In this document: in pieces, positions 10,209 through 23,615 of the stretch
Layout of the letters: each line of letters starts with the position of its first letter
Position numbering within the stretch: position 1 is the first letter of the stretch
DNA from: Byssothecium circinans
Lineage: Eukaryota; Ascomycota; Dothideomycetes; Pleosporales; Massarinaceae
Length of the DNA: 64,000 nt
Reading direction: 5' to 3'
NCBI GenBank assembly: GCA_010015675.1
Contig: ML977010.1
Span: 293,502-357,501, forward strand
Notes under the pieces: model-generated
Databases searched by the model: none
Seen by the model: the letters and a program-made list of their open reading frames with translations, nothing else
Told to the model about the DNA's origin: nothing
Program-made: the position numbers and the translations under genes

Positions 10209-13200
10209 TCACTCCTTAAGCCCGTCATCCCACCCCCCGCGCTCCGCAAGAAACTCCTCAACCCTGACCTTGCACTCCTCCAACCCCCTCCCCAGCGCCT
10301 CTCCCCACTGGCTCTCCACCAGCCCAACCTTCTCCTTCAAATCATCCGTCAACCTCTTCTCCTCATCTTCGCGAATCGCCCTCATCTCGCGCTCCACACG
10401 CTCTAAATCGTCTCCTTCCAAGATCCTCTGCGTCTCCAAGAGCTTCGAGCTAGCCGTCATAACCCCGGTCTTCACTTCGTGCAGGAGACACAAGAGATTC
10501 GTCTGCGACTCGATGAACTGGTACGCCGAGCGTCCCGCGTGCGCGAGGAGGCTGTAGAGGTACTGCATGGGGAAGTCGTGGTACTGTGGGTTCTCCTCGT
10601 ATTCTTGCGGCGGGATCAAGATCTCGAATCGGGACAGTGAGTGCGGCACCTTCTGCACCACCGTGAGCAGCCCAGGTGCGATATCCCAAAAGGCGGATAG
10701 CTGCGCTTCCACACCTCGCGTGACGTTCTGCTCAATGACATTCATAAAGTCCTCATAACGCTTTAGAATCTCCTTCTCCCAGGTGACCTTCCGGTCCTGC
10801 GCGTCGCGGCGGAAGAAGGCAGTCGCCTCGTTGACCTTTTGCGCGTTTTTCGTCTGGGCGTAGGGTAGCACAATGATGTCTTTGTACAGGTCGTTGCGCT
10901 CGTCTTCGAGCTCGAATAATTCCTTGTGCAACTGTTCGCGCATCTCAAAGAGCCATTTCAGCAGCGTGAGCATCTCGAGTAGCTCCGGTTGCTCGTCGCC
11001 CTCCTCTTGCGTCTGGTTTGGATTCAGTTTCTGCGCATCGTCGCACAGTCGACCCTTCAAGTGTTCCATGGAAGCTGAGACCTTTGTGATGCGCTCGCAG
11101 AACATGGCGTGCAAAGGATTGGCAACCTCGGTCTGAAACTTGTCAAAAATGTTTTGGACAAAATCTTGAGCCCGTTGCCGCTCGCGAGCCTCGAAATCGG
11201 CCTCGGTCTGAGCTGCATCTGCATAACTTAGCACTCCATTTCGAACGTTCTCTTGGATGTTGAAGCGAAGTTCTGCTCGTCGATCAGCCACCCCAGCGCT
11301 CTCCTGCTTTTTCCTGGAGCTGGTCTTGGTATAGAAAAGCTCCTTCGTCGTCTTAGCTTCTTCCATATCAGACAAGCTACGAAGACTGCTTCGAATGGAA
11401 GCGAGATCGGGATGGCTGTTGTTGACTGCCGGGTGATGTCGCGGGTACGGCGGTGGTAGCGTCACCAGTCTCGAAACATCCAGTTTACGCGGATCCGGTG
11501 TCATCGGTGCAGAACTCGGGTTGAAGCTGGATGCCTGTTTGCTAGGAGTTTCGTGTAGCCCGACCTTCTCAGGGGGATATTCGTTCGGCCCGTACGCTGG
11601 GCGGCTGCTGGATTCGGCGCGATACCCAGGCGATGGCTCATCATGACCAGTCCACTGTAGGCTCTCTTGGGCTTCCTTTGGTAGAGACATGTACTTTGAT
11701 TCCCTCTTGCTTCGTTCCAGTCTTCTGCCTCCGACGCCAGATGAACCTCCATCATTACTAGCCTCCCACCACCGGCTTGCCGACCTCCCTCGTGAATCCT
11801 GCTCATCTGGAACAGTGCTCATTGCCATGCTTGGGATAGGCGAAAGAACAGGCTTGTAGTTCCACGACGCATCGCGCTGTCTCTGACCCGGTGCATCGGA
11901 AGGAGAGGCTGGGTCTTGAGTGAAGTTCGTAATCGAAGAAGCCGGACTCGCAGCAGTGGTTGGGACGGAATTGGAGAATCTGGTATCGGGAGATTCACCA
12001 GAGGTGGAAGCTTGTGATCTGCGGCCACTTGGTACGGCCGAGGCACTTTGAGCACTAGGCGTGACCGACCTTCGTCCAGTGCTGCTGTACGATCGCCAAA
12101 GGTCCCTTGTCAATTCCAGAACGTCGCTTGCCATAACATCAAAGGCTGCAGAGTAGCGATCGCGTCGGATTCGAGACTCATTCACGATGAACTCTGAAAA
12201 CAGCTCAAGCCTGTCCTGGTCAGACTGTGCCGCGGCCTCTCGCTCGATGAACTGGCGATGGCGTTCAATGGCAGCTTGTGCAAACGGGTCGCCTTCCCCA
12301 GGTCTCGGTGTGCTTGATGAAGAAGCGGCAATGGAGAGATTCGATGCCTGCGAGTTTGCACGATTCCGAGGTCCTGGACTGTCAGTCAGGTCCAAGCCAC
12401 GATCGTCACCATAATGGCGGAGAGGCGGAGTAGGAAGAGCTTTGGAAGGAAGTGACGGTGGAGCTTTCTGAGAGTGATGAGTATCGAGAGTATCCGTACC
12501 TGGCGAGAACGGCGGCGTGGGGGCAGCGCTGGAAGCAATTCTCTTGTAAGCATCGTGCCTTGGGGTGGTATTGGATGAACCGGGTTCCTCCGCCAGCCCC
12601 GAACTTCGGGGTGATTTCATGGCGCCCGCGCTGCGAGGTGTGTTTTTGTTAACCGCACCACGACGGCTTAGGGCACCATCAGGAGTCCCCAATGGGAGAT
12701 CGGCTGGCTTGGTGACGTTCACTTCCATATCTTGTGCCCATGGATTATTGCTGGGCTCAGTCCGTTCTCGAGCCGCGCGACTTTCACTCCGGCGTTCTCG
12801 AATACCACGAGCGCCTTGGTCCTGTTCCGGACTGCGGTAGAGCGTGCTGTTGGAATGCGATGTTGACTCTGTAGGCCCTGAAGCCGTAGAACTATCTTCA
12901 CTTTCTGCAACACGTCGTTCGGGAGTGCGGATCGTCTGTGGACTAGTATCGATCTGAAGCCCCGCATTTGACCTTGTCTGACTTTGCGCCCGTTCTTCTT
13001 GCCAGCCTATTGGTGTTGGTGGAATGGGGCCTAGGGTACTCTGCCCCGGTCTCCTCGTAGGAGGAGCAGGAAGGTGAACAGACTGCCGGTTAGCCCCCGA
13101 ATCCATCCCACGGCCTAGACTTTGTGACCTTGAACTACTCGGTGGTGGGCCAGGCGGTGGGGGAGGTAGAGGTACGCTTTGCTCCCAATTGGGAGGAGTT

Positions 13201-14373
13201 GGCGAACTCTCAACAGGGGTGCGGGACGCCGAAGCCAGCACACCGGTTGATGCAGCCCTTCGAGAGCCCGGTGCGCCAACTGGAGAGTACGTTTCCGGAC
13301 TCCATCGACGCTCTGGCATGTACTGCTGGGAAGGACGCGGTCCAACGAGCCCGGGTGATGCTGGAGCACGCTGAATCGCCTCACTAGTGTTCAGACGCAA
13401 TGAATCAATGTTGCTTGGCCCAGCGCTATCCGTATGCCTGTTCCGAAACGACGAGAGACTAAACTTGGAGGTCAATTTATCTCGCGAAGCAGAACGTTTA
13501 CTACCTGACGGCGGAGGTGGGGGGAACTGCGGATTTGATGTTGCGCTGGTAGCACTGGTAGGCATCACCACAGACCCAGGCCGACTGTTATAAAAGCCCG
13601 ATACAGGACGAGACACTGGCGAAGGTGTGTAGTCGGATGGCGGAATTGGCGGCGGCGGGGGATGGTTCGCGGGGAATCCATTGCTAGAGAGGTGCGGCGA
13701 CGAATTGAGGTTCTGCGACAGGCTCTGGCTCTGGCCGGGCGAGTATGGCGGCGGCGGCGAAGGCATCGACGCTGCGAATAATGTTAGCCATCATGTCCAT
13801 CGTCGACGCGCATGCTTTCGCGTCGCAATGCGCCATCACCTCCACAGCCAGGCCAGACGACATACCTTCCATACCGGTGACATCCTGCCTCGCCGCCGCA
13901 CTAACCGGCGTCTGCACCACATTCACATTCTGCCCATTCGGCACGAACCCTCTCCCCCACTGCTGAGGATTATACGGCACATTGCCCCCCCTCATCGCCA
14001 TATTCGCGGCACCCACAACGGGACTCGCAGCAAACGACGCAGGTGAAGCAACATAAGAAGCCGGACTGGGCGCGTATAAATTAGACGGCGTCGCGCTCAC
14101 AGGCGTGTTAAGGTGGTGGGCGTGGCCATGCAGGGCGGAGGACAGGTGGGAGGAAGACGGCGCGAGGGCGGTGGTTATGATGGGCGGTTGCACAGCTATG
14201 CGACGGAGTGGGGACGCATGCGGTGTGTGGAGGCGCGATTGGGGACTCTGACTCTGAGTCTGGCTCTGCTGCAACGAGGGAGATGGCGGGGCGCGTGGAG
14301 GCGGAGGGATAGGGAGTCGTGGGGACGGCGGCGGTATGGTATGGTAGTTGTGGTCATTGTCATGGGACGACAT
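10209..14373 (-). CDS. Large disordered and coiled-coil protein (1356 aa), function unknown
   Basis: Two exons, 14373-13866 and 13771-10209, are joined by a GTATGT donor and a GCTAAC branch with TTCGCAG acceptor. The total of 4071 nt is exactly 1357 codons. About the first 850 residues are Ser/Pro/Arg-rich, predicted disordered, with many SP/TP sites and polyproline runs (VPLPPPPPGPPP), suggesting phosphoregulation and SH3/WW partners. The C-terminal ~450 residues are helical and charged (ELFYTKTSSRKKQES..., then long E/K/Q-rich helices such as LLEMLTLLKWLFEMREQLHKELFELEDERNDL), suggesting a coiled-coil assembly domain. I recognise no catalytic motif and cannot name the family. A scaffold role, for example cytoskeletal or membrane trafficking, is only inferred from this layout. 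Confidence 0.85.
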
Positions 14374-15446
14374 GACTTGTCAATGACAGCGGATTCGACG
14401 TCCGTGACCCGTCGAGTCGGTGTGCACTGTGTGTGGTGATCTGATCCACCGTGTGCTATGTTAGGAAGCCCCAAGGTGTGGAGAGACAAAACGATGGATG
14501 GGATAGGTGGTAGACGCGGCAGCCTCAGCGGCTCGAGCGACCAATCTACCCTCTCGTCCGATGTCGATTGAATCAACTGGACTAACTGTCGCTAACGGGA
14601 ACGCCAGTCGCCGAAGATGCACGCTGCAAGTTCAACAAAAAGGAATCCTCCAAAAGTGTGCATAGTATAGTGCCAAACCTACTCTCTTTCAGCAGGTCGA
14701 AGTTGTGGTCTGACCTCTTCATTCGCCATCCCTCAACGACACCAAGCCCCTTTCATGCAAACCACAATGCTCTATCATGCCGTCAACGAATGAGGTTGCG
14801 GGCTGGGGCGTGACAGATGCAAGCCATCCCTGTCGACCGGTCTCTACTGGGCGGCTAAGAATACATACCGAAAAATGTGGTTCGTGCATCCCACCACTTT
14901 TCTCTTTGCAGTTGGGAGAAACAATATCAATCCCGGCTTCTTGCTTCTTTACTCCCGGCGCGACTTCATCTAGACGGCCGACCTTATGCCTTGGAATTAC
15001 TCGTGTTTATATCCGCACGTATCCGTGCCGTGGAATGTTGGAGGCTCCGAAGACTGGGTGAACGACGTTGGGGATCCATCACGACCTGCGATAAAAATAG
15101 CAAAGCAACACCAGCACTAGGCAGCGGGCCGCCACCTCTGCATCACATCAACCACAAACTCTATCTTAGTAAGTCTGCAGCGGCACACTGCACACCGCAC
15201 CCGCAAGGCAAACAAATCTTCGCCGTCTTCGTCTTCGGTGATCGGTGATGATTCATCAACTCCCCGAAGCCCATGACACGAATAGCACCGGGTAGCAATC
15301 ATGCAACGCCGTTGAATGTAACACCAATATCGGGGAGAGGCTGCAGACAGAAGAATCTTGGCCTGGCCCCGGCCCCTTCCGGCGCTGCTTCCGCGCATCA
15401 TGGATCGGGCGTTTTTGAGCTCGCTCACAGCCGGGGTAGAAAATTC
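14374..15446. other. Intergenic, no gene supported
   Basis: The only open frames are short and overlap on opposite strands. This interval should hold the promoter of the 10209-14373 gene at its left side. Confidence 0.45.
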
Positions 15447-15580
15447 ATCTAATTTTAGAAAACACACAACGTAATATATATATTACATGCTAAACTAACT
15501 ATTTCACCTACTACAATGCTCTAGGAGCCTAGTTTAGTACGTAATATATATTTTACGCTGTTCCTTTTCCTAAATTAGAC
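15447..15580. mobile_element. Fold-back / MITE-like element with ~52-bp inverted repeats
   Basis: The left arm (15447-15498) and right arm (15529-15580) are imperfect reverse complements over their whole 52 bases, at roughly 80% identity, and flank a 30-base centre. Both contain a TAATATATAT-type core, a CTAAACTA block on the inner side and TCTAATTT on the outer side. Several differences are transitions, as expected of RIP or methylation decay. The element is AT-rich in a GC-balanced neighbourhood and has no coding capacity. An AAATT at each flank (15441-15445 and 15581-15585) could be a target-site duplication, but the left one is not directly adjacent. It would fold into a long hairpin if transcribed. 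Confidence 0.65.
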
Positions 15581-15852
15581 AAATTTTCCACGCGGGTAGC
15601 TCACGAACGCCGATCCATAGTCATACTTAGGTCTCAAGAGATGCGTTCATCGAAGAGTTCGTTTAATTCGCACGTAGAGACCACATGGTAGACATACCCT
15701 AACATGCCCTTACAGAGGCATCCGCATTTCAGTATGCACACTATACTCATAAACGCCATTTGAAACCGAGGTCATCTATTGCATCGATGTTCCTTTGACA
15801 TGCAGTCCCGTCAAGACCGCTTCACTTCCTCCAGCCCATGTCCACCATCAGC

Positions 15853-16241
15853 TCAGACCTCAGTGATATCCCTCAAACGGCGGACAGTCGACCGCACGGC
15901 GGCAGCGGCAGGGGTCCTACAGCGAAATTAGCGACGTCTAGTTCCCTAAGTCAACCAGTGGACATACGATAGTGTGTATGCGCCGCCTGCGACAGTCTTG
16001 TGGCATCCCTTTCCTTTGCACTCGAAGATGCCGACCGCGTTGCGACGCACGGAGTTCTTGCCGCAGAAGGAACACGTGTAGCGCGCGTGCTGTGAAATCT
16101 CGATCCGCTTGATCTGCTTGCGCAGCGAGGCGCCGTACCTCGTGCCGTACTTGCCGGTGATGCCGACCTCTAAAGGATGCGTTAGAATCGCGCGCAGTGG
16201 GATTGAATCGCTGAAAGCTTACTTTGGGTGCGTTTGGACAT
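15853..16241 (-). CDS. RPL43: 60S ribosomal protein eL43 (L37a), 94 aa
   Basis: Zinc-ribbon protein of the large ribosomal subunit. Three exons, 16241-16223 (only 19 nt), 16169-15968 and 15916-15853, total 285 nt, exactly 95 codons. The introns are GTAAGC...TTTAG and GTATGT...GCTAAT...GTAG. The protein starts [20 protein letters not shown] and carries the paired Cys motif [20 protein letters not shown] followed by KTVAGGAYT, the family signature. The length matches the usual ~92 residues. An early, very short first exon is common in fungal ribosomal protein genes. Confidence 0.96.
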
Positions 16242-17547
16242 GGTGACGGGTTTGCGGGGGTGTTTTGGTCGTGGAGTGGAGTGGGGGATTGAAAGTGTGT
16301 CGCTAAGCGAGCGCACGTGATGTTGGACATAACATGTCACGCGGTTGAAAGAATTCCCCGCACACATAATACTCTCTCACTAAAGACCACCCACCATAAC
16401 TAATACGTTAATTACTCTCCTTTAACTTTAACAAAACATAGAATTGTAAAGCTAGGCCTGCTCTTTTACATAGTAGTAGGAAGAGGTTAAAAGGGCTTCG
16501 TTGGGTGTGAGTAAATATGAGCTGAAGTTGTTTGGTGTGCGGCGAATTGTTTCAATCGCGTGCATGTACAGCTACTCTAAGAACGACGACTAATCAGTCT
16601 TCCCAGATCGTGGAACTAGAAAAGATCCAAAGCAATGGAAAAGCGCACAACTACCCTAGGAGAAGTTCTTCAATTATAGCGGTACTGAGTTCGTTGGGCC
16701 ATTCGCTGTCTTCAACTCTCTACCAACTGTCGACATAGCCTAAGTCGTCATACAAAAGGACGGAACCGTTAAATGCAGAAGATAAATTACCTTTCCTATA
16801 GGCAGGCCCTAGACCACATGCATATGTCTGGTAGGTCCAGATGTCCACAAGGATGCAGGAAACGTGACATGGAGAAGTTTAACGCGCTCCAGCCTCCTGG
16901 CTTGAAATTCTCTTTTTTAGTTTCTGGCTGTATGTAGGTAGGTAAGACGGGTATGCGCTTACTATATGGTATACATGACACTATGATATGATATGATATG
17001 ATATGATATGCCGGTACTTTTAAGCTTACCGCAGGGCTTATGGCGTGCTACGTGCGGACGCTGAGGGAACCCCGGTGAGATGGTGAGCTTTGCTTACTTG
17101 CTTGCTGCCTACCCGAAAAAAAAACAATATGTAAGCATCCATGCACCTGCAGCGCCAGGCGTTAAGAATAGCATCACCACTCACTGCCCAGTCGGTCGGC
17201 CTCATAGCGGCCAAGTCAATTATTCATCTTCGAACCCTAGAAACCCCAGAAATCCCGTTTCATGTTTACCAACAATCCAATATAAAAACCTGCCCCTGCC
17301 CCAGCGCCATGGGACGGACGAACGCCTTGCGACTCGCACCGGCTCGCGCATCCAAACGGTCCTTTTGCAATTCAATGTGTTGCAAGCCACATCGCCTGTT
17401 CCTCATTCGCGATGCCGTACCCATACCCATATCTCCACAACTACCGACTGCCACACTCGTACTTGGACTTATTCATAGCGCGCTCACTCACTCACTCAAT
17501 CGCAATACCCCATCTCCATCGCCGACCTCGAACACAGCACCCAGCAT
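16242..17547. other. Intergenic between RPL43 and FBP1
   Basis: No coding sequence is supported. The interval holds the RPL43 promoter, a pentanucleotide microsatellite and the FBP1 3' flank. Confidence 0.5.
16982..17010. repeat. (ATATG)n microsatellite
   Basis: Nearly six perfect tandem copies of a TATGA/ATATG pentamer. Confidence 0.9.
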
Positions 17548-18853
17548 TTACTTCTGATACCTCTTATGCACATCAATAACCTTCTGCACCTCCAACTCAC
17601 TCCCCATAAAGATACCGCTCCGATCATGAATATGCTCCGGCACAACCTCCAGCATCCGCTCCATACGGCTATTAACCGCCAGCCCGCCCGCTACCCCGTC
17701 AAAAGTCAGCAAAAATTCCTCACCCCAAACACTCCGCCGCATCCGACGTGAAAAGGGGGGGTAACTCACCATTCTCAAAAACCATAGCCATAGGCGCACA
17801 CTCATACAGAATCCTCAACTTCCCCTTCGGACTCTTCTTATCCGCCGGATACGCAAAGATGCCCCCATAAAGCAGCGTGCGATACGCATCCGCAACCATA
17901 CTCCCAATATACCTTGCCGAATACGGCTTCCCGCCCTCCTCTGCGGGGAACTTCAACGCGTTAACGTACTCCTTGACCGGCTCGTCCCAATACAGCGAAT
18001 TCCCCTCGTTCACCGAGTAGATGGCGCGGGACCGCGGGATGCGCATGTCCGGATGCGTGAGGATGAATTCGCCGAAGTTGTTGTCGAGGGTGAAACCGTT
18101 GACGCGTCCGCCTTTCATCGTGATGACGAGTTGCGCCGATGCGCCGTACATGGTGAAGCCGGACGCTACCATCTCGGTGCCGGGTTTCAGGATGTCTTCC
18201 TTCACGCCTGCGGCGCCGGATGGCAGCTTGAAGATGGAGAAGATGGTGCCGACGGAGACGCCGGCGTCTAGGTTCGAGGACCCGTCGATGGGGTCGCAGG
18301 CTACGGCGTAGCGCGCGTTGGGCCATTCGCTGAAGGTGATGCATTCTTCTTCTTCTTCTGAGACGAGCAATTTCACGCGTCCGCAGGAGCGCATCGCGCT
18401 GATGAAGAGGTCGTTGCCGATTACGTCGAGTTTCTTCTGGTCGTCGCCCGTGGCGTTGGATTGCCCGGCTAGACCGGTGAGCTGGGGATTGGAGGGTTAG
18501 CTTTTATGTCTTGCTTGTAGGCGGTGGGGGATGGGATGGGATGGGGTGGTGAGGCGTACGTTGACTAGGGTCGCTCGTCGGATGTAGTGTGAGATGCTCT
18601 TGAATGCGAATTGCAGCGCGTGGCAGAGTAGTCTGTGGGAATCGACAATGTCAGCTTTTCGATCCACCTTCATCTCATTCATCCTCCCCCCCTTACTCCC
18701 ACAATCGCTCTGCAAAACTCACGTAAAATCTCCCGTCGCCTGCGCCTGCTTCGCCTGCTCCTCGGTAAGGAACCGCGTTAAAGTGATAATGTCCGTGTTA
18801 ATCGAGTCCTTTCCCACCGCTCCCGCATCGTCGCCGTTGCCGTTGGTAGCCAT
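17548..18853 (-). CDS. FBP1: Fructose-1,6-bisphosphatase (352 aa)
   Basis: Catalyses the irreversible gluconeogenic step from fructose-1,6-bisphosphate to fructose-6-phosphate plus phosphate in the cytosol, with Mg2+. Four exons, 18853-18723, 18632-18560, 18481-17770 and 17690-17548, total 1059 nt, exactly 353 codons with all phases consistent. The metal/substrate signature DPIDGSSNLDAGVSVGTIF is present. So are the acidic metal ligands downstream of GDDQKKLDVIGNDLF and the conserved C-terminal GGLAVNSRMERMLEVVPEHIHDRSGIFMGS (split here by an intron in FENA|GG). The N-terminus reads MATNGNGDDAGAVGKDSINT. The length is typical. In fungi this gene is usually glucose-repressed; no site here was examined to prove that. 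Confidence 0.96.
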
Positions 18854-20355
18854 TGTGTCTTCCAAAGGTCCTCAGTTCTTAAACGTGAGTACGAAGTACA
18901 AGAAAAGTAGAAGTAGATGGTCTGGGACGGTCAAGGAGAAGTAAACGTCGAAAAATCGTGAAAGTGAACAAGTGAGCAAAGTTCAACGTCAGAGCAAGAA
19001 GCACAGCAAACAGCGGAGAAGAATCGGAGCCGTGTGAGCTAGAACTAAACCTAGCCTGGAGAGTTGGAGCTCGGGATAGGAAGGCTAGAATCGGTCGGGC
19101 ACGCGGATGCAGGATGCTCGAATGCTGGCACTGGGCTGAGGCTGGTCTGGTCTGGCTGGAGCAGATTCGGTAGTCAACGACTGTTTGCTTTGGGTTCCAC
19201 CCTCGGCTTTTGCATTTACGTCACAAGCAGCATCTCTACACCTTTGAGACTACCCATGTGGAGGCCCAATTCAGCAATACCTGCTACGTACAAGGAGTCG
19301 ATCAACGCCCAAGTGGAGTCTTGTCCACCATTCCCATTCCCATTTGTTTAAGAGTCTTTGCTGTATGATGGCCATGCCCCATCTAGTCGTGCTCGTGAAA
19401 GATGCGATTCGCACATGTCCGATGACGATGGAGGGGTCGAGGGTCCTGGTCCGGTGTTTGCGGGGCAGGCTCGGGACACTTGCCGTTCCGATTCATTCCG
19501 ACCCGCGGCTCTGAACCACATGCACCATGCACCATGCACCGTGCACCTCGAACACCCGGCAACACTCTTCACGATCGTGGCAGATGCACATCTCTTCCTG
19601 CAAAATGCGCTGTATGCCATGGCTCAATGATTCCATACAGTGCCTTCAACTAGACAGATCTCAACACAGTCACCACCCCATCAACACACCCAACGATCTC
19701 TCAAGCCTCTGCCTCATAGATACTCACACAGTCAGCCACACCAAGGCTCAAGCGTAAACCCACGATACCACCCGGAAGAACCCATCCATCCCTCCATCCC
19801 CCATCGCCGCAGCAAGTTTATCCGTCCATACATACCGTATAGTACCACCGTCGCCACGCCTTCAGAGGCCAAACACTCGGCACACCTTTCCCCGAGCCAC
19901 CTGCAACTTGTCCCATCCCATCCCATCCCATACAGTACCAGACACGAAGAATCTCACCGCTATATTTAGCACAATAAAGCAACAAACAGGCGATCAGAAA
20001 TCTCAGACAAAAGTAACTTTTTATACACACCCACGCCCCCCTATCGTATACGTACACCTTCATCATGCAATAATACAGCAAAAAAGAAAAAGACCTCGTT
20101 GCCTTGCCGTCGTCCATCCGCAAAAAAAAGGAGGGGCGGAATGGACCGGTTGATGTAATCCAAACGCTGTGATCCACCTGATAGACAAGATAGGAGTTGC
20201 TACGGGGGGAATAAGGTATGCTAAACATGCTAAACATCTAGGGAAAAAACATGAGAGAGAGAGAGAGAGAGGAATAGTACATCTATGACAGCCCTTGCCC
20301 TAGCCCAAACCAACCCAACCCAACCCGCTAACTTGCCACACTATTCATCCAACAT
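18854..20355. other. Intergenic between FBP1 and KGD1
   Basis: No gene is supported. The interval holds the FBP1 promoter and KGD1 3' flank. A small duplicated CACCATGCACC motif occurs near 19518-19545. Confidence 0.5.
20253..20271. repeat. (GA)n microsatellite
   Basis: About nine perfect GA dinucleotides in the KGD1 3' flank. Confidence 0.9.
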
Positions 20356-23300
20356 TTACTCGCCCTTGAGCTTGTCCTGCTTAACGCTAAAAGCCATCTC
20401 CAGTAGATCCTTTTCCTCCTTTTTATGCGCCGCCTTGGTTCCCGTGGCGACGGAAGCACTGGGGTTTCGGCCAGCGTACATGACGTGCCTCCTATTGTGG
20501 TGCTCGGTCTGGTTCAGCAGTGTTTCGATCCTAGGCTGTGTGAAGCTCCATGCACCGGCGTTGAGGGGCTCTTCTTGACACCAGATGATGTTCTGTGCGT
20601 TGGGGTACGAGTCGAGGTTCTCCTTGAGTTGCTCCCATGGGAAGGGGTGAAGCTGCTCGATGCGAGTGATGGCGACATCGTTGAGCTCGCGCGCCTTGCG
20701 CTCGTTGACGAGGGCGGCGTAGACTTGTCCAGTGCAGAGAATGACACGCTTGATCTCTTCCTTGGCGGCGATCTCGCCAGACTCGTGAGCCGGGTCGGGA
20801 ATGATCCATTGGAAGTGAGAATCGCCAGTGAATTCTTCAATGTCAGAGCGGGCCAAGGGGTGACGGAGCAGGGACTTGGAAAAGAAGAGGATGAGCGGCT
20901 TCCGGAACTGTCGGTTCATCTGTCGGCGGAGGATGTGGAACATGTTGGAGGGCTTGGTGAGATAGGCGATCTGCATGTTGCAGTCCTGGTGTTGACGATC
21001 AAGCCTGTCAGGTGAAGGGAAGACACGCGGGTCCTCATTGGCGAGCAGCAGGTAACGCTCCATACGTCCAGAAGAGTGTTCAGGACCCTGTCCATCGTAT
21101 CCGTGAGGTAAGCTTAGGACAAGACCGGATCGCTGCAGCCACTTGGTCTCTCCCGAAGCGATGAATTGATCGATGATAACCTGGGCAGTGTTGGCGAAAT
21201 CACCAAATTGGGCCTCCCACATGACGAGAGCATTGGGCGATGAGAGAGAGTATCCGTACTCAAAACCGAGGCTGGACTTGTAAGCTTACAATCATAGACG
21301 TTGGGTAATTCACTTACACTCCATATTCACTGAGCGACGAGTTCGAAATGGTGAACGACGCTTGATCTTCACTGAGGTGCTGGAGAGGGGTGTATGTCTT
21401 TTCGGTCTCCTGGTCGTGCAACACCGAGTGACGTTGAGAGAAGGTACCGCGCTCGACATCCTGACCAGACACCCGAACGTGATGGCCTTCCATGCAGAGA
21501 GTACCGAAAGCCAGAGCTTCCGCAGTTGCCATGTCGATGTTCTTTCCGTCGGTGACAGTCTTGGTACGACCGGCAAGAATGCGTTTCAAGTTGCGATGTA
21601 CGGTGAAGTCGTCGGGCGAACTACCAATGGCCTCACCAACGTGCTTGAGGGTGGGCACCTCGACGGCAGTAGGCAGATGTGGAAGCACTTCTGTGGCAAG
21701 CTCTTTAGGAGTCTTGAAGCCATTCCAAGCAGAGGTTAGCCATTCCTTAGACGAAGGTTGGTAGTCCTTGCTGCGGTTGAAGCTCTCTTCAAGCATGCCC
21801 CATACCCACGCCTTGTGCTCATCAATGTCCTCCTTGGTGAATGTCTTCTCGTCTAGAAGCTTCTTGACATAGATATCTAATGCGGGAGGGTGCTCGGCGA
21901 TTTTCTTGTACATCAAGGGCTGGGTGAAGAAAGGCTGGTCAGTCTCGTTGTGACCGTGCTTTCGGTAGCAGACCATATCGATGACAACATCCTTCTTGAA
22001 CTCGGCACGGAAGTCGGCGGCAAGCTGGCAGACAAAGTTAAAAGCCTCTACATCATCACCGTTGACATGGAACACGGGCGCATCGATGGCCTTGGCAATG
22101 TCGGAGCAGTATGGGGTGGAGCGGGCGAAGCGGGGGTCAGTCGTGAAACCAACCTGGTTGTTGACGATGAGATGGATGGTTCCTCCGGTGTGGTAACTGG
22201 GGAGAGAGTGGAACCCCATGGTCTCATACACAACACCTTGGCCAGCAAAGGCAGCGTCACCATGCAGAAGCACACCCATGGCGGTGCGAGCATCCTTCTC
22301 ATCATTATTGTAGTGTAGAATGGCGCGGGTCTTACCCAGCACGACGGGGTCCTCGGCCTCCAGATGTGAGGGATTGGCAACCAAGGAGAGCTGCACACGC
22401 TTGCCAGACGGTGTCGGGCGCTCGAAGTTCATACCCAAATGGTACTTGACGTCGCCAGAACCCTCATCACCGGGCTCAGTGGTTCCGGCAAATTCACTAA
22501 AAATGGACTCGTTGGGCTTCCTAACGACATTGCTGAGCACGTTGAGACGGCCACGATGCGGCATACCAATGACAATGTCCTTGACGCCGTAGTCGACACT
22601 GCGGTCGATGAGTGCCTTCATACCCGGAATCAAACTCTCACCTCCCTCCAGACCGAATCGCTTGTCGTTGGGGTATTTGGTGGCAAGGAAGGACTCAAAG
22701 TTGGTCCCCCAGATGAGACGGTCGAGGATTCGGCGCTTCTCGTCCACCGAGTACTTGTATGGGTTCGGAATCTCGACGCGCTCACGAAGCCAGTCGCATT
22801 GTTCCCTGTCCGGAATGTGGATGTACTCGACTCCGAATGCGCCGCAGTAGAGGCGCTCGCAGGCGTCAATGATTTCCCTGAGCTTCATCTTCTTGCGCGT
22901 TTCCGTCTTGAAGCGAGGCAAGATGCCCGGGCCCAGCTCGAACTCCTGGTCTAGATCCTTCTCGCTGAAGTTGTAGTGCGACAGTTCGAGCTCACGCGGC
23001 TTGCTGTACCCAAATGCCTCGGCTTCGCTGCGGATTCCCAGCGGGTCAATCTTGGCCTTGTGGTGCCCTCGGGCCTGGTATGCGCGCACAAGCAGCTGCA
23101 CCTTCAAGTGATTCATGACATCGGAACCCTCGCCGACTTGCATGCCGAGCCCAGGCTGGAAGTCGGGACCCAGGCCGCCGTGGGGCGTGGGCATGATGGT
23201 CGGCGGCGGCTGGAAGGCCTGCGAGACGGGCATGTCGCCAGACTCCATGTTGCGGAAGTAAACCTGCCATGACACGTGCACGCTGGACGGGTCACGCTTC

Positions 23301-23615
23301 CACTGGAGGTACATTTCGTCGACATAGTTGGCCGTGTTGCCCTGGAGGAACGAGTCGTTGGGGTCCTGTCCGTTGTTAGCTCTGTCAGAACCTCAGCCTT
23401 GAAATCGGGGATCCACGCACAACGCCCTTGTCGGTATCCTCTGCGGCGAGGGCATACCTTCGCCGCTGCTGTATCTGAGCGGAGAGCGCAAGCGGCCGGC
23501 GACTTGATGAGATGGCAGAGCGTGAAGGCGATGCGGCAAAGGTAGAGAAGCTAGTCCGGGCCTTTGAGCTCTGGCTAGAGAGCTGCCGCGAACACCGGAG
23601 CGAGAGGCGCAACAT
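20356..23615 (-). CDS. KGD1: 2-oxoglutarate dehydrogenase E1, mitochondrial (1052 aa)
   Basis: The thiamine-diphosphate E1 subunit of the 2-oxoglutarate dehydrogenase complex. It decarboxylates 2-oxoglutarate in the TCA cycle in the mitochondrial matrix. Exons 23615-23421, 23365-21318 and 21271-20356 total 3159 nt, exactly 1053 codons. The N-terminus [20 protein letters not shown] is Arg/Ser-rich and lacks acidic residues, so it is a matrix targeting signal. [17 protein letters not shown] follows. Also visible are [11 protein letters not shown], the ThDP/Mg region [14 protein letters not shown] with [10 protein letters not shown], and the C-terminal transketolase-like pyrimidine-binding and PQEEP-type regions (YTPLQHL..., [24 protein letters not shown]). 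The length is as expected for the family. Confidence 0.96.
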
